64,000 bases of DNA, taken from NCBI RefSeq assembly GCF_003046625.1, contig NZ_QAAD01000008.1, positions 62,001 to 126,000 on the forward strand, written 5' to 3'. Position numbers and translations under genes: made by a program. This document shows positions 24,681 through 33,521 of the stretch, piece after piece; position 1 is the stretch's first letter; each line of letters starts with the position of its first letter. Source of the stretch: Mangrovibacterium marinum. GTDB lineage: Bacteria; Bacteroidota; Bacteroidia; Bacteroidales; Prolixibacteraceae. A model generated the notes under the pieces. It saw nothing but the letters and a program-made list of their open reading frames with translations, searched no databases and was not told the DNA's origin.

Positions 24681-27644
24681 TTAATGCTCTTGTGGGCCCC
24701 GAAGCAGTGCATCGTAGATCACCTGGTGCATCGCCGGACGGATATTCAGGCGGCTGAGTTTGTTGTTGTTGCGTGTAGGGTAAACGCGGTTCGACAGGAA
24801 GATAAACAGGATTTTGTACTCCGGATCCATCCACACAAAAGTGCCGGTAAAGCCGGTATGTCCAAAACTCTCGGGACTTGCGTCAATGGCCGGGAAGGCG
24901 TGCTCGAGGGTGTTCTTGTCGTTGTCGATAAATGGCTTGTCGAAGCCTAGTCCCCGGCGGTTTTCGTTTTGGGGATATTGAATGCGCGTGAACTCAGCCA
25001 TGCTCGTTGAGTCCAGGTAGCTGCCCCCTCCGTAGTGCCCAAACTGCAAATACATCTGCATGATTTTTGCCAGGTCGTTAGCATTGGAAAACAGGCCGGC
25101 ATTGCCGGAAACTCCGCCAAGCATACTTGCTCCTTCATCGTGAACAAAGCCACGGATGAGCTCGTGCCGAAAGTTGTCATCCTGCTCGGTAGGGACAATT
25201 TCATCCAGCGGAAAATGTTGATAAGCATTATAGGTGAGCTTATATGCGCCCAGGGGCTGGTAGAAGTTCTTCTTCAGAAATTGTTCGTAGTCGCTGTGGC
25301 TTAGCTCTGAAATAACCTTGGGGAAAATCATAAAGCCCAGATCGGAGTAAGTATATTTTATGCGAGGCAAAAGTGGCGACTCCTTGATTTCGTTGTAGAT
25401 GCGCTGGATATTGCGATGATCCATGTACAGGTGAGAAGAAACGCGGACATTGAAGTTATTGTCGGGCTGTTCGCGAAAAACAGCTGTTCGCAGGTTGCCG
25501 TTATTTTTTAGTTCGTTTTGCCAAAACGGGATCCAGGGCTTCAGTCGGGCTTGATGGGCCAGGATCTGGCGCGAGGTTATTTTTTCTTTATTGGTTCCCC
25601 TGAAAGGAGGCCAGTAAAAAGAAAATGGCATATCCAGTTTGAATTTTTTTTCATCGTAAAGCTTGATCAAAGCCGGAAGTGCTCCGGTTATTTTCGTTAC
25701 CGAGGCGATATCGTAGATTGAGTTTTCATCTACCTCCCGACGCTTGTTGTAGGTGTAATATCCGTAACTTTTATTCAGAATAACCTTTCCATCTACGGCA
25801 ATCAGCACCTGGCAGCCCGGAAAGGCTTGCTGGGTGATGCCCAAATTAGCCAGGCTGTCGATTCGGCGCTCCAGGTAGGCCGATGATATTTTTACTTCTT
25901 CGGGAATGGTATATTTCAACCGATCAATTTTGGGCAGGCTAATACCATCGTTCATGCGAAAGTAGGCATTCACATTAACCGGAAGCTTGCCGGAGGTGGG
26001 TATCGCTCCGAAGATAGCTTGTGCTGCCAGCTCCTCGGTAATCTGGTTTTCCTGGTAGCACAGCACAAGTCCGTCGGCAGTTTCTATTCCGCTTAACTTG
26101 TCCAGCGCGTAGGCATTGCCGAAGACGGAGACCAGCAGCTTTTTGTGTTTTAGTTTTTGGACGACTTCCTTCATGGCACTCGATGTGCCATAGTTTTTGG
26201 CGGGCGATAAGTTTAGGTTGTGAATGCCGCAGATGACCAGGTTGTAGGATCGCAGTTGCTTGACCAATTGATCGACCTCGGCCGTTGTTGCTTCCTTTTT
26301 CAGGTTGAAAATATCGACTTTGGTGTAGCGTGCGGCCATCTTTTGAAACGCGGTTTCTGAAGTCCGGCCAATTGATACAACGGCAACATTTAGGGTGTCG
26401 AGCCGCATCAGGGGCATTGAGTGCTCCCGGTTGATCAGGCAGGTCAGGCTTTGCTCGTGTAACCGACGGCGTGTTAACTCATAGCCCGGCTGGTTAAGGT
26501 CTTCCTGCAGGTTTTCTGGCTCGACTGTTCTTCGGGCGTCGAGCCCCATCCATTTCTTTAAGGCCAGTACTTTTCGGCAATGTTGATCGATGGCTTCCGG
26601 ACGAATTCGATTTGTTCGGACAGCCTCACTGACGGCGGCAACAGCCTGGTCTAAATCCGGCACAATTTCCAGCATGTCGTTTCCAGCCTTGATAGCCAGA
26701 ACAGCGGCCTCTCCCGGGGAGTACAGTTGGCTTACCCCGTGCATATTCATGGCATCGGTGAAGATCATTCCGCCGAATCCAAACTCGTTAATCAGTATGT
26801 TTTGAATGATATTTGGCGACAAGGACGCGGGTAATTTTGTGTTGGGCTCCAAGGCCGGAACCTGGATGTGGGCGGTCATCATCCCGCCAATACCCTGGTC
26901 GCTTAATTTTTTAAAAGGATATAATTCGATGGCATTTAAGCGGGCTGTATCATGTTTGATAACCGGTAGCCCCAGATGGGAGTCCACATTGGTATCGCCG
27001 TGTCCGGGGAAGTGTTTGGCAACAGCCAGCAGACCGGCATCCTGCATCCCCCGGGCATACAGCAATGCTTTGCGGGCTACCTTGTCCGGATTTTCGCCAA
27101 AGCTACGGTAGTTAATCACCGGGTTGTTCGGGTTGTTGTTCACATCGCTCACCGGAGCAAAGTTGATGTGTACGCCCATCCGGCGGAACTGCTGCCCGAT
27201 TTCTTGCCCCATCTGGTAGATCAGGCTGTCGTCCTGAATAGCACCCAGCGCCATTTGTACCGGATAGCGTGGTGTGTTTTTCAGCCGGAAAGCAGGGCCC
27301 CATTCTCCATCAATCGCAATTAGAAGCGGGATGGGGCTGGCTTCCTGAAATTTGTTGGTCATTTCGAGTTGACGTGGAGCCGTTCCCTGCATAAAAATGA
27401 CACCTCCCACTTCGTGGCGGTGGATATCACGCAGCACGCCATCGGGCGTTTTTCCGTCGGTACTGTATGCCTGAACGATGAAAAGCTGACCGATTTTTTG
27501 CTCTATGGTCAGGCTGTTCATCAAGCTGTCAACCCAGCTGTCGTGCAAATGTTGCAAGAAGGCCGGTTGGCGTTGTGCTGATAAAGGGATATAGGAAAAG
27601 CTCAGAGCAACTATCCAAAATAGTGCATGGCGAAGGTGTTTCAT
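24681..27644 (-). CDS. GH3 beta-N-acetylglucosaminidase fused to beta-lactamase-fold serine hydrolase
   Basis: 987 residues with a signal peptide (1-23, ending LSAQ). Residues about 35-380 are a NagZ-like GH3 domain carrying the loop motif KHFPGHGDT (210-218, His215 and Asp217) and nucleophile Asp297 in IFTDAMNM. A GH3 C-terminal-like domain spans about 415-565. From about 590 a class C beta-lactamase/esterase-fold domain has S648-V-T-K651, Tyr766-Ser-Asp and HTGFTGT near the C-terminus. The GH3 part should remove N-acetylglucosamine from peptidoglycan fragments; the serine hydrolase could act on the peptide or an ester. The gene is divergent from a NamZ-like gene, supporting a cell-wall turnover role. 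Confidence 0.92.
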   Translation of the reverse strand: MKHLRHALFWIVALSFSYIPLSAQRQPAFLQHLHDSWVDSLMNSLTIEQKIGQLFIVQAYSTDGKTPDGVLRDIHRHEVGGVIFMQGTAPRQLEMTNKFQEASPIPLLIAIDGEWGPAFRLKNTPRYPVQMALGAIQDDSLIYQMGQEIGQQFRRMGVHINFAPVSDVNNNPNNPVINYRSFGENPDKVARKALLYARGMQDAGLLAVAKHFPGHGDTNVDSHLGLPVIKHDTARLNAIELYPFKKLSDQGIGGMMTAHIQVPALEPNTKLPASLSPNIIQNILINEFGFGGMIFTDAMNMHGVSQLYSPGEAAVLAIKAGNDMLEIVPDLDQAVAAVSEAVRTNRIRPEAIDQHCRKVLALKKWMGLDARRTVEPENLQEDLNQPGYELTRRRLHEQSLTCLINREHSMPLMRLDTLNVAVVSIGRTSETAFQKMAARYTKVDIFNLKKEATTAEVDQLVKQLRSYNLVICGIHNLNLSPAKNYGTSSAMKEVVQKLKHKKLLVSVFGNAYALDKLSGIETADGLVLCYQENQITEELAAQAIFGAIPTSGKLPVNVNAYFRMNDGISLPKIDRLKYTIPEEVKISSAYLERRIDSLANLGITQQAFPGCQVLIAVDGKVILNKSYGYYTYNKRREVDENSIYDIASVTKITGALPALIKLYDEKKFKLDMPFSFYWPPFRGTNKEKITSRQILAHQARLKPWIPFWQNELKNNGNLRTAVFREQPDNNFNVRVSSHLYMDHRNIQRIYNEIKESPLLPRIKYTYSDLGFMIFPKVISELSHSDYEQFLKKNFYQPLGAYKLTYNAYQHFPLDEIVPTEQDDNFRHELIRGFVHDEGASMLGGVSGNAGLFSNANDLAKIMQMYLQFGHYGGGSYLDSTSMAEFTRIQYPQNENRRGLGFDKPFIDNDKNTLEHAFPAIDASPESFGHTGFTGTFVWMDPEYKILFIFLSNRVYPTRNNNKLSRLNIRPAMHQVIYDALLRGPQEH

Positions 27645-27750
27645 AGTTATCTGTTTTCGCTCTCAAAATTAATAAAGTTTCATTGATTGTTTGAAAAGCA
27701 GATTGGTTTAACGCTGAATTGTTACATTCGTGAGCATTAAAGAAAAAGTG

Positions 27751-28905
27751 ATGAGAATCTTGTTGGTGATTTTGTTTTGTGCAAGTTTGGCAGGTTGTGC
27801 CCAAGCGCAGCAATTGAAGTGTGGAGCCGATCAGCCGGAGCAGTATTTAGGTCTTCTGGAAGGAAAACATGTTGGTTTGGTGGTTAATCCATCGTCGCGT
27901 GTTGGCGATGAGCATCTAGTCGATTTTTTACTGCGCAATGGTATTGCCGTCGAGAAAATATTTAGTCCCGAGCACGGCTTTCGGGGCGATGCCGATGCGG
28001 GCGAACAAGTTCGCGACCAAAAAGATCAGAAGACCAGCTTGCCGGTGATCTCGTTATATGGCGACAATAAAAAGCCCCGGGCAGATCAACTCGACGATCT
28101 TGATCTGCTGGTTTTCGACATTCAGGATGTCGGCGTGCGTTTTTATACCTACCTGAGTACGCTGCACTATGTGATGGAGGCCTGTGCCGAAGAAAACAGG
28201 AAACTGCTGCTGCTGGATCGTCCCAACCCGAATGGAGATTATGTGGCCGGTCCGGTGTTGAAGCCGCAATTCAGCTCCTTTGTTGGCATGCACCCCATTC
28301 CGGTTGTGCATGGTTGTACATTGGGCGAATTGGCGCGGATGATCAATGGTGAAGGGTGGCTCAAAGGTGGACTTAAATGTGATCTTACAGTCGTTGCTGT
28401 TGCCAATTACAGCCACCGGATGCCTTATTCGCTGCCGGTTAAACCATCTCCCAATTTGCCGAACGACCGGTCAATTCGTTTATATCCTTCCTTGTGCTTT
28501 TTCGAGGCGACAACCATGAGTATTGGCCGGGGAACTTATTTCCCTTTTCAGGTTATTGGTTATCCTGATCCGAGCTTCGGAACTTTTCAGTTTACACCCC
28601 GCAGCATTGTTGGCATGGCGAAAAGTCCCAAGCAGGAAGGGCAGCTTTGTTACGGCGATGATCTGCGTACGGCCGGCAACGAGGATCGCTTCACGCTGCG
28701 ATACTTTCTGCACTACTACCACGCTTTTGAGAATGAGTCGGATTTTCTGAGCTCTCCCCGTTGGTTTAACCTGTTGGCCGGAACCGACGAGCTTCTGAAA
28801 ATGATTCGCGAAGGAGCGCAGGAGTCGGATATAGAGGCCTCCTGGAAGCCTGAATTGGATAAATACGGCAAGATGCGACAAAAGTACTTGCTGTATGAAG
28901 ACTAG
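27751..28905 (+). CDS. namZ: DUF1343 protein, NamZ-like exo-beta-N-acetylmuramidase (GH171)
   Basis: 384 residues from the ATG at 27751; a GTG seven codons earlier is possible. The N-terminus is a lipoprotein-type signal (LLVILFCASLAGC) with Cys16, although cleavage after AQA is also possible. DUF1343 features are clear: HVGLVVNPSSRVG, FSPEHGFRGDADAG, LLVFDIQDVGVRFYTYLSTL, LLDRPNPNG, and PSPNLPNDRSIRLYPSLCFF. Characterised members in Bacillus and Tannerella release N-acetylmuramic acid from peptidoglycan fragments. With the divergent GH3 fusion it forms a probable muropeptide-degrading pair. Confidence 0.88.
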   Translation: MRILLVILFCASLAGCAQAQQLKCGADQPEQYLGLLEGKHVGLVVNPSSRVGDEHLVDFLLRNGIAVEKIFSPEHGFRGDADAGEQVRDQKDQKTSLPVISLYGDNKKPRADQLDDLDLLVFDIQDVGVRFYTYLSTLHYVMEACAEENRKLLLLDRPNPNGDYVAGPVLKPQFSSFVGMHPIPVVHGCTLGELARMINGEGWLKGGLKCDLTVVAVANYSHRMPYSLPVKPSPNLPNDRSIRLYPSLCFFEATTMSIGRGTYFPFQVIGYPDPSFGTFQFTPRSIVGMAKSPKQEGQLCYGDDLRTAGNEDRFTLRYFLHYYHAFENESDFLSSPRWFNLLAGTDELLKMIREGAQESDIEASWKPELDKYGKMRQKYLLYED

Positions 28906-29072
28906 TAAAAATACCCGAAATCAACTCGGCCGGTAAAAAAGTAGTTGAGCGGAGAATTTGACTTGTTTTAGAGCATCATCTGGCTTCGGTAGATTTGTTA
29001 AAAAATGTGAAAATCATTTTGTACTTTAGCATACTAAGTCCCCTGAAAATCCGTTCAATCTAAAACAAGCTT

Positions 29073-30518
29073 TTGAAACAGTCCGTTTATATATTTTTAG
29101 TCATCCTGTCGTTGGTCTATCTTGTTTCCTGCGAGGATGAAAAATATACGACTTCAACTGATGCCCGGCTTGTATTCTCGGTTGATACCGTGATGTTTGA
29201 TACCATCTTTACTACGGTTGGATCCACGACTCAGCACTTAAAAGTTTATAACCCTTACGATCAGTCGGTGAAAGTTTCGGCGGTGCGTCTGGCCGGGAGT
29301 CCCGATTCCGATTTTCGCTTAAATATCAATGGAATTCCCTCCGATGAATTGGTGGATCTGGAGATCCCGGCGAATGACAGTATCTACATCTTTGTTGAAG
29401 TGACGATTGACCCTCAGGGGGAAAATCAACCCATCGTCGTCAAAGATTCGATCGAGTTTTTAACCAATACAAATTTGCAGTATGTGCGGCTGGTTGCCTG
29501 GGGACAAGATATTGAGCTGGTTAATACGCCCATAACTGTTGACACCGAATGGACCGGTGCTCGCCCCTATGTTGTGTATGAAAATGCATTGGTTGAGAAA
29601 AATGCAACATTGAAAGTCGGTCCGGGAGCACGCATATATTTTCATGCCGGTACCGGCTTGTATGTGAAAGGCAAATTGCAGGTTAACGGAACGCTTGAGA
29701 AGCCCGTTGTTTTTCAGGCCGACCGCCTGGAAGAGGTTTACCGCGATGTTCCGGATCAGTGGAATGGCATCTTTTTGTATTCCGGAAGCCATGACAATCT
29801 GATCTGCGATGCTGAAATAAAAAATGCAAACATCGGATTACAGGTGGGCAATATCGAGAATGAAGGCTATGCATCGGTCGATATTCGGAACAGCCGGATT
29901 TATAACCATTCGTATGCCGGAATATTTGCGCTAAAATCCAAAATATCAGCATACAACACCTTGATCTACAATTGTGGCTATTATGCGGCTGCCTTGTTGA
30001 TCGGGGGCGAGTACGAGTTTTATCATACCACCATTGCAAACTATTGGGGCGGCTATACCGGGCGCATTCGTTCTACTTCGTCGCTAATGATTTCCGATCA
30101 TGTTGTTGTTGATCAGGGCGACGGCTCATCGACAACCTATTCGGGCGATTTGCGGAAAGCCTATTTTGCTAATAGTATTATCACCGGCAATATTCTCACC
30201 GGTAACGAGGTCGAATTAGCCCGTCTGGGAAAGCAGGAGTTTAACTATTTCTTCGATCATTGCTTGCTGAGCCTCGCTGATACGGTGAACGTGGAAAACC
30301 CGACGCATTACAGTGGAATTTTGAAAAATGCACTGCCCAAGTTCGTTGATCCTTATGTGAAGATGAATTTTGAGTTGGATACGCTAAGTGCCGCGAAAGA
30401 TGCCGGCTCGCCCGAGATCGGAAAACTATTTCCATTCGATCTAGTCAATCAAAACCGAACCCTTGATGCAGGTCCCGATTTGGGTGCTTATGAACGTGTG
30501 GAAGAGCAGGCATATTAG
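29073..30518 (+). CDS. Beta-helix lipoprotein of unknown function
   Basis: 481 residues starting at TTG 29073; no ATG precedes the signal sequence (VYIFLVILSLVYLVSC), which ends in a lipobox Cys. The middle has a beta-sandwich-like stretch (TTQHLKVYNPYDQSVKVSAV) and then a right-handed parallel beta-helix from about residue 185 (GPGARIYFHAGTGLYVKGKL, IKNANIGLQVGNIE, IRNSRIYNHSYAGIFALKSK). The end, DAGSPEIGKLFPFD then DAGPDLGAYE, is typical of this class of surface lipoproteins. Function is unknown; related folds bind or cleave polysaccharides. The next gene overlaps its 3' end, so the two are co-expressed. Confidence 0.82.
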   Translation: MKQSVYIFLVILSLVYLVSCEDEKYTTSTDARLVFSVDTVMFDTIFTTVGSTTQHLKVYNPYDQSVKVSAVRLAGSPDSDFRLNINGIPSDELVDLEIPANDSIYIFVEVTIDPQGENQPIVVKDSIEFLTNTNLQYVRLVAWGQDIELVNTPITVDTEWTGARPYVVYENALVEKNATLKVGPGARIYFHAGTGLYVKGKLQVNGTLEKPVVFQADRLEEVYRDVPDQWNGIFLYSGSHDNLICDAEIKNANIGLQVGNIENEGYASVDIRNSRIYNHSYAGIFALKSKISAYNTLIYNCGYYAAALLIGGEYEFYHTTIANYWGGYTGRIRSTSSLMISDHVVVDQGDGSSTTYSGDLRKAYFANSIITGNILTGNEVELARLGKQEFNYFFDHCLLSLADTVNVENPTHYSGILKNALPKFVDPYVKMNFELDTLSAAKDAGSPEIGKLFPFDLVNQNRTLDAGPDLGAYERVEEQAY

Positions 30519-31533
30519 ATTGATTGTTTTGCTGGCCGGCTTGTTGCTAAGCGCGCCTGCTGCCGCTCAGGTTCAAAAATCGGATACCGGTTTTTCGGTT
30601 CTCTTTTACAATGTTGAAAACCTGTTCGACACCTCGGATGATCCGCTAACGGAGGACGACGAGTTTTGCGCTGGTGGACTGCGCAACTGGAACTCCTTTC
30701 GTCTTCGCGATAAGCTGAATAAAATTTCAAAAGTTGTTATGGCAGCTTCTGGTTTTGATGCTCCCGCCATTATTGGGTTTTGCGAAGTTGAAAACAGCTG
30801 GGTTTTGCAGCAGTTAACTGAAAATACAGCACTCCGCCGGTTCAATTACCGGATCATTCACAAACAGTCGCCGGATGATCGGGGCATTGATGTTGCGATC
30901 ATTTACCGACCGGATAAGGTGGTGCCAATCCGATATCAGTACCATCCCCTAATCAGCAAATCAGGCGATACGCTCCATAGTCGCGAAATACTGGAGGCCA
31001 CCTTTGGCTTTGTCGACGATAGTCTGCATATTTTTGTCAACCATTGGCCTTCGCGGTACCGGGGACAGGCGCAGACTGAACCCGACAGGATGCTGGCAGC
31101 CGAAACGTTGCGTAAGGCCGTGCTGGCAACTTACCAAAAGCAGGAAAAAGCGAAGGTGATTCTGATGGGTGATTTTAACGATCAGCCCGATAATGCCAGT
31201 TTGACGAAGGGGCTTCGGTCAGTGGAGGCTGATCGGCCCGAAATACAAGGTGAATTGATTAATCTGTCGGAAAACTGGAACCCCCGGGGGACGCTGAAGC
31301 ATCGCAACAGCTGGCAAATATTCGATCAGATTATTGTCTCCGATTATTTATTGTCAGCCAACCGGTTGCACTTGTCGGCATCGGATGCGCAAATTGTTGA
31401 GTGGCCGTTTTTGTTTGAGGCAGATGATCGTTGGGGCGGAAAACGTCTGTTCCGGACCTACCGCGGGTATCACTATGCCGGTGGTTTTTCCGATCACCTG
31501 CCGGTTATTGCGCATTTACACTATACACACTAG
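30490..31533 (+). CDS. Secreted endonuclease/exonuclease/phosphatase family protein
   Basis: 347 residues from ATG 30490; a GTG at 30496 is equally plausible, and both overlap the previous gene by 23-29 nt. A signal peptide (LIVLLAGLLLSAPAAAQ) indicates export. The EEP fold is shown by FSVLFYNVENLFD, GFCEVENSWVLQQL, RGIDVAIIYRP, FVNHWPSRYRG, ILMGDFNDQPDNAS and the closing GGFSDHLPVIAHLH, with the metal-binding Asn, Glu, Asp and His residues. The family includes DNases, phosphodiesterases and phosphatases, and the substrate cannot be chosen. It converges on the nucleotidyltransferase gene without a gap. Confidence 0.9.
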   Translation: MNVWKSRHIRLIVLLAGLLLSAPAAAQVQKSDTGFSVLFYNVENLFDTSDDPLTEDDEFCAGGLRNWNSFRLRDKLNKISKVVMAASGFDAPAIIGFCEVENSWVLQQLTENTALRRFNYRIIHKQSPDDRGIDVAIIYRPDKVVPIRYQYHPLISKSGDTLHSREILEATFGFVDDSLHIFVNHWPSRYRGQAQTEPDRMLAAETLRKAVLATYQKQEKAKVILMGDFNDQPDNASLTKGLRSVEADRPEIQGELINLSENWNPRGTLKHRNSWQIFDQIIVSDYLLSANRLHLSASDAQIVEWPFLFEADDRWGGKRLFRTYRGYHYAGGFSDHLPVIAHLHYTH

Positions 31534-32942
31534 CCCTGATTCGGTGAAAGGCCCATCTCGGAAGCTTTGTTCAGCATATATTGATAGGCATCGTCGTGAT
31601 TGTTGCGAATTTCACCTTCCAGAATTGCCTCTTTGATGGCGTTTTTAATTTCGCCAACCTCACGGCAGGGGGGCAGCCCGAAAGTCTCCATGATCTCCTC
31701 GCCCGAAACCGGAGGCTGAAAGTTGCGGATATGATCCCGCTCCTCTAAATCTTTGAGCTTCTCGCGCACCAACTGGAAGTTTTTCAGGTAGCGTTTTACT
31801 TTCTCGGCATTTTTCGAGGTGATGTCAGCTTCGCAAAGGGTCATCAGGTCGTCGATATCGTCACCCGCTTCAAATAGCAAGCGCCGAACGGCCGAGTCGG
31901 TAACCTCCTCTTCCGATAAAACGATGGGCCGCATGTGAAGCGATACCATCTTTTGGATGTATTTCATCTTCTCGTTCATCGGCAGTTTCATGCGCCGAAA
32001 TAACTTGGGGAGCATTTTTTCGCCAACATAGTTGTGGCCGTGAAAAGTCCATCCGGTGCCCGGAACAAAACGTTTGGTGCGCGGTTTTCCAATGTCGTGC
32101 AGCAGAGCCGACCATCGGAGCCACAGGTTGTTGGTGTTGGGAACAATCCGGTCGAGCACCTCCAGAGTGTGGTAAAAGTTGTCCTTATGGGCCACACCGG
32201 ATTTTTCGTCGATTCCCTTCATTTTGGCTAACTCGGGGAAGATGAGTGGCAACAGGCCGGTTTTGTCCAGTAGTTTAAACCCGATTGAAGGCTTGTCGGA
32301 CAGAATGATTTTGTTCAGTTCTTCAATAATGCGTTCTTTCGAGATAATCTCGATCCGGTGGGCATAATCGCTGATTGCCTGTAGGGTTTTATCTTCTATT
32401 CTGAAGCTCAGTTGTGTTGCAAAGCGGATGGCGCGCATCATGCGAAGCGGGTCGTCCGAGAACGTGATGCCCGGTTCAAGGGGAGTACGGATGATTTTGT
32501 TTTCCAGATCGGCTATACCGCCAAACGGATCGACGAGCTCTCCGAAATTAGCTTTATTCAGGCCTATGGCCAGGGCGTTAATTGTGAAATCGCGTCTTTT
32601 CTGATCGTCCTCCAGGCTGCCGTCTTCAACAACCGGTTTACGCGAATCGTGCGTGTACGACTCTTTGCGGGCACCAACAAATTCAAGCTCAAGATCTCCT
32701 TTTTTGATCATGGCCGTGCCAAAATTCTTAAAAACACTAACCGGTGTTTTGGGCCCCAGACGTTTAGCGACCCGCTTGGCCAGCTCAATCCCACTTCCCA
32801 ACGTGACAATATCGATATCTTTTGAATTGCGGTGGAGAATTAAATCCCGGACAAAGCCGCCGATGACAAAACAGGCTTGTTGCAGTTGGTCTGCTTCCTC
32901 TGAGACTATTGAAAATATCGGGTCTTTTAAATGCTCTTTCAT
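31530..32942 (-). CDS. cca: CCA-type tRNA nucleotidyltransferase / poly(A) polymerase family with HD domain
   Basis: 470 residues. The N-terminal class II nucleotidyltransferase head has CFVIGGFVRDLILHR with Gly28-Gly29, the metal ligands Asp42 and Asp44 in SKDIDIV, and the RRDFTINALAI motif. Neck and body regions follow, then an HD hydrolase domain (HKDNFYHTLEVLDRI, ALLHDIGKP). In most bacteria this family repairs or builds the tRNA 3' CCA end; it could instead be a poly(A) polymerase, which sequence alone does not settle. The 3' end overlaps the convergent EEP gene by 4 nt. Its promoter region is shared with trxA. Confidence 0.92.
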   Translation of the reverse strand: MKEHLKDPIFSIVSEEADQLQQACFVIGGFVRDLILHRNSKDIDIVTLGSGIELAKRVAKRLGPKTPVSVFKNFGTAMIKKGDLELEFVGARKESYTHDSRKPVVEDGSLEDDQKRRDFTINALAIGLNKANFGELVDPFGGIADLENKIIRTPLEPGITFSDDPLRMMRAIRFATQLSFRIEDKTLQAISDYAHRIEIISKERIIEELNKIILSDKPSIGFKLLDKTGLLPLIFPELAKMKGIDEKSGVAHKDNFYHTLEVLDRIVPNTNNLWLRWSALLHDIGKPRTKRFVPGTGWTFHGHNYVGEKMLPKLFRRMKLPMNEKMKYIQKMVSLHMRPIVLSEEEVTDSAVRRLLFEAGDDIDDLMTLCEADITSKNAEKVKRYLKNFQLVREKLKDLEERDHIRNFQPPVSGEEIMETFGLPPCREVGEIKNAIKEAILEGEIRNNHDDAYQYMLNKASEMGLSPNQG

Positions 32943-33070
32943 GAAATGGATATCCGTTTTTAAACGATCTTAAAGGATAAATATGTCATTTTGTTCAAAA
33001 CTGTGACAAAATTACAATTATTTCGGCACGAGTGGGATGAAATAAAGTTTTTAATTTATTGGCATGTTTG

Positions 33071-33104
33071 TTGATATTTAAATATCTAAAAAATTATATA
33101 TTTG
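33071..33104 (+). promoter_or_regulatory. trxA promoter
   Basis: TTG at 33071-33073, a 23-nt spacer and TATATTTG at 33097-33104 (TAnnTTTG). The start codon lies 19 nt downstream. Confidence 0.65.
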
Positions 33105-33123
33105 TGATTTAAATCAATTAGTT

Positions 33124-33489
33124 ATGCTAGAACATTTGACCAAAGAGACGTTTAAAGAAAAAGTATTCAACTTCGAACTCAATAAAGAATGGAAGTATGA
33201 AGGAAGCAAACCTTGTTTGATTGACTTTTATGCCGACTGGTGTGGTCCTTGTAAGATGGTGGCTCCAATTTTGGACGAACTGCAGGCCGAGTACGGCGAC
33301 AGCCTTCATATTTACAAAGTGAACACGGAAGACCAGCAGGAATTGGCCGGTATGTTTGGTGTTCAAAGTATCCCGTCTCTACTGTTTGTTCCGGTTGACG
33401 GGCAGCCGCAAATGGCAATGGGAGCTCTTCCCAAGGCAACCTTTGAGCAGGCTATTGCGGAGGTGCTGAAAGTTGAAAAGCCGGCCTGA
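33124..33489 (+). CDS. trxA: Thioredoxin
   Basis: 121 residues with the thioredoxin fold and active site YADWCGPCKMVAPIL. The cis-proline is in VQSIPSLLFVP and a conserved Gly follows in MAMGALPK. It has no signal peptide, so it is a cytoplasmic disulfide reductant, for example for ribonucleotide reductase or peroxiredoxins. The N-terminal extension of about 25 residues (LTKETFKEKVFNFELNKEWK) is common in Bacteroidota thioredoxins. It is transcribed alone from its own promoter and converges on murF. Confidence 0.95.
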   Translation: MLEHLTKETFKEKVFNFELNKEWKYEGSKPCLIDFYADWCGPCKMVAPILDELQAEYGDSLHIYKVNTEDQQELAGMFGVQSIPSLLFVPVDGQPQMAMGALPKATFEQAIAEVLKVEKPA

Positions 33490-33521
33490 TTGAATTCAGA
33501 AAAGGGGAATCTGATTGTCGG

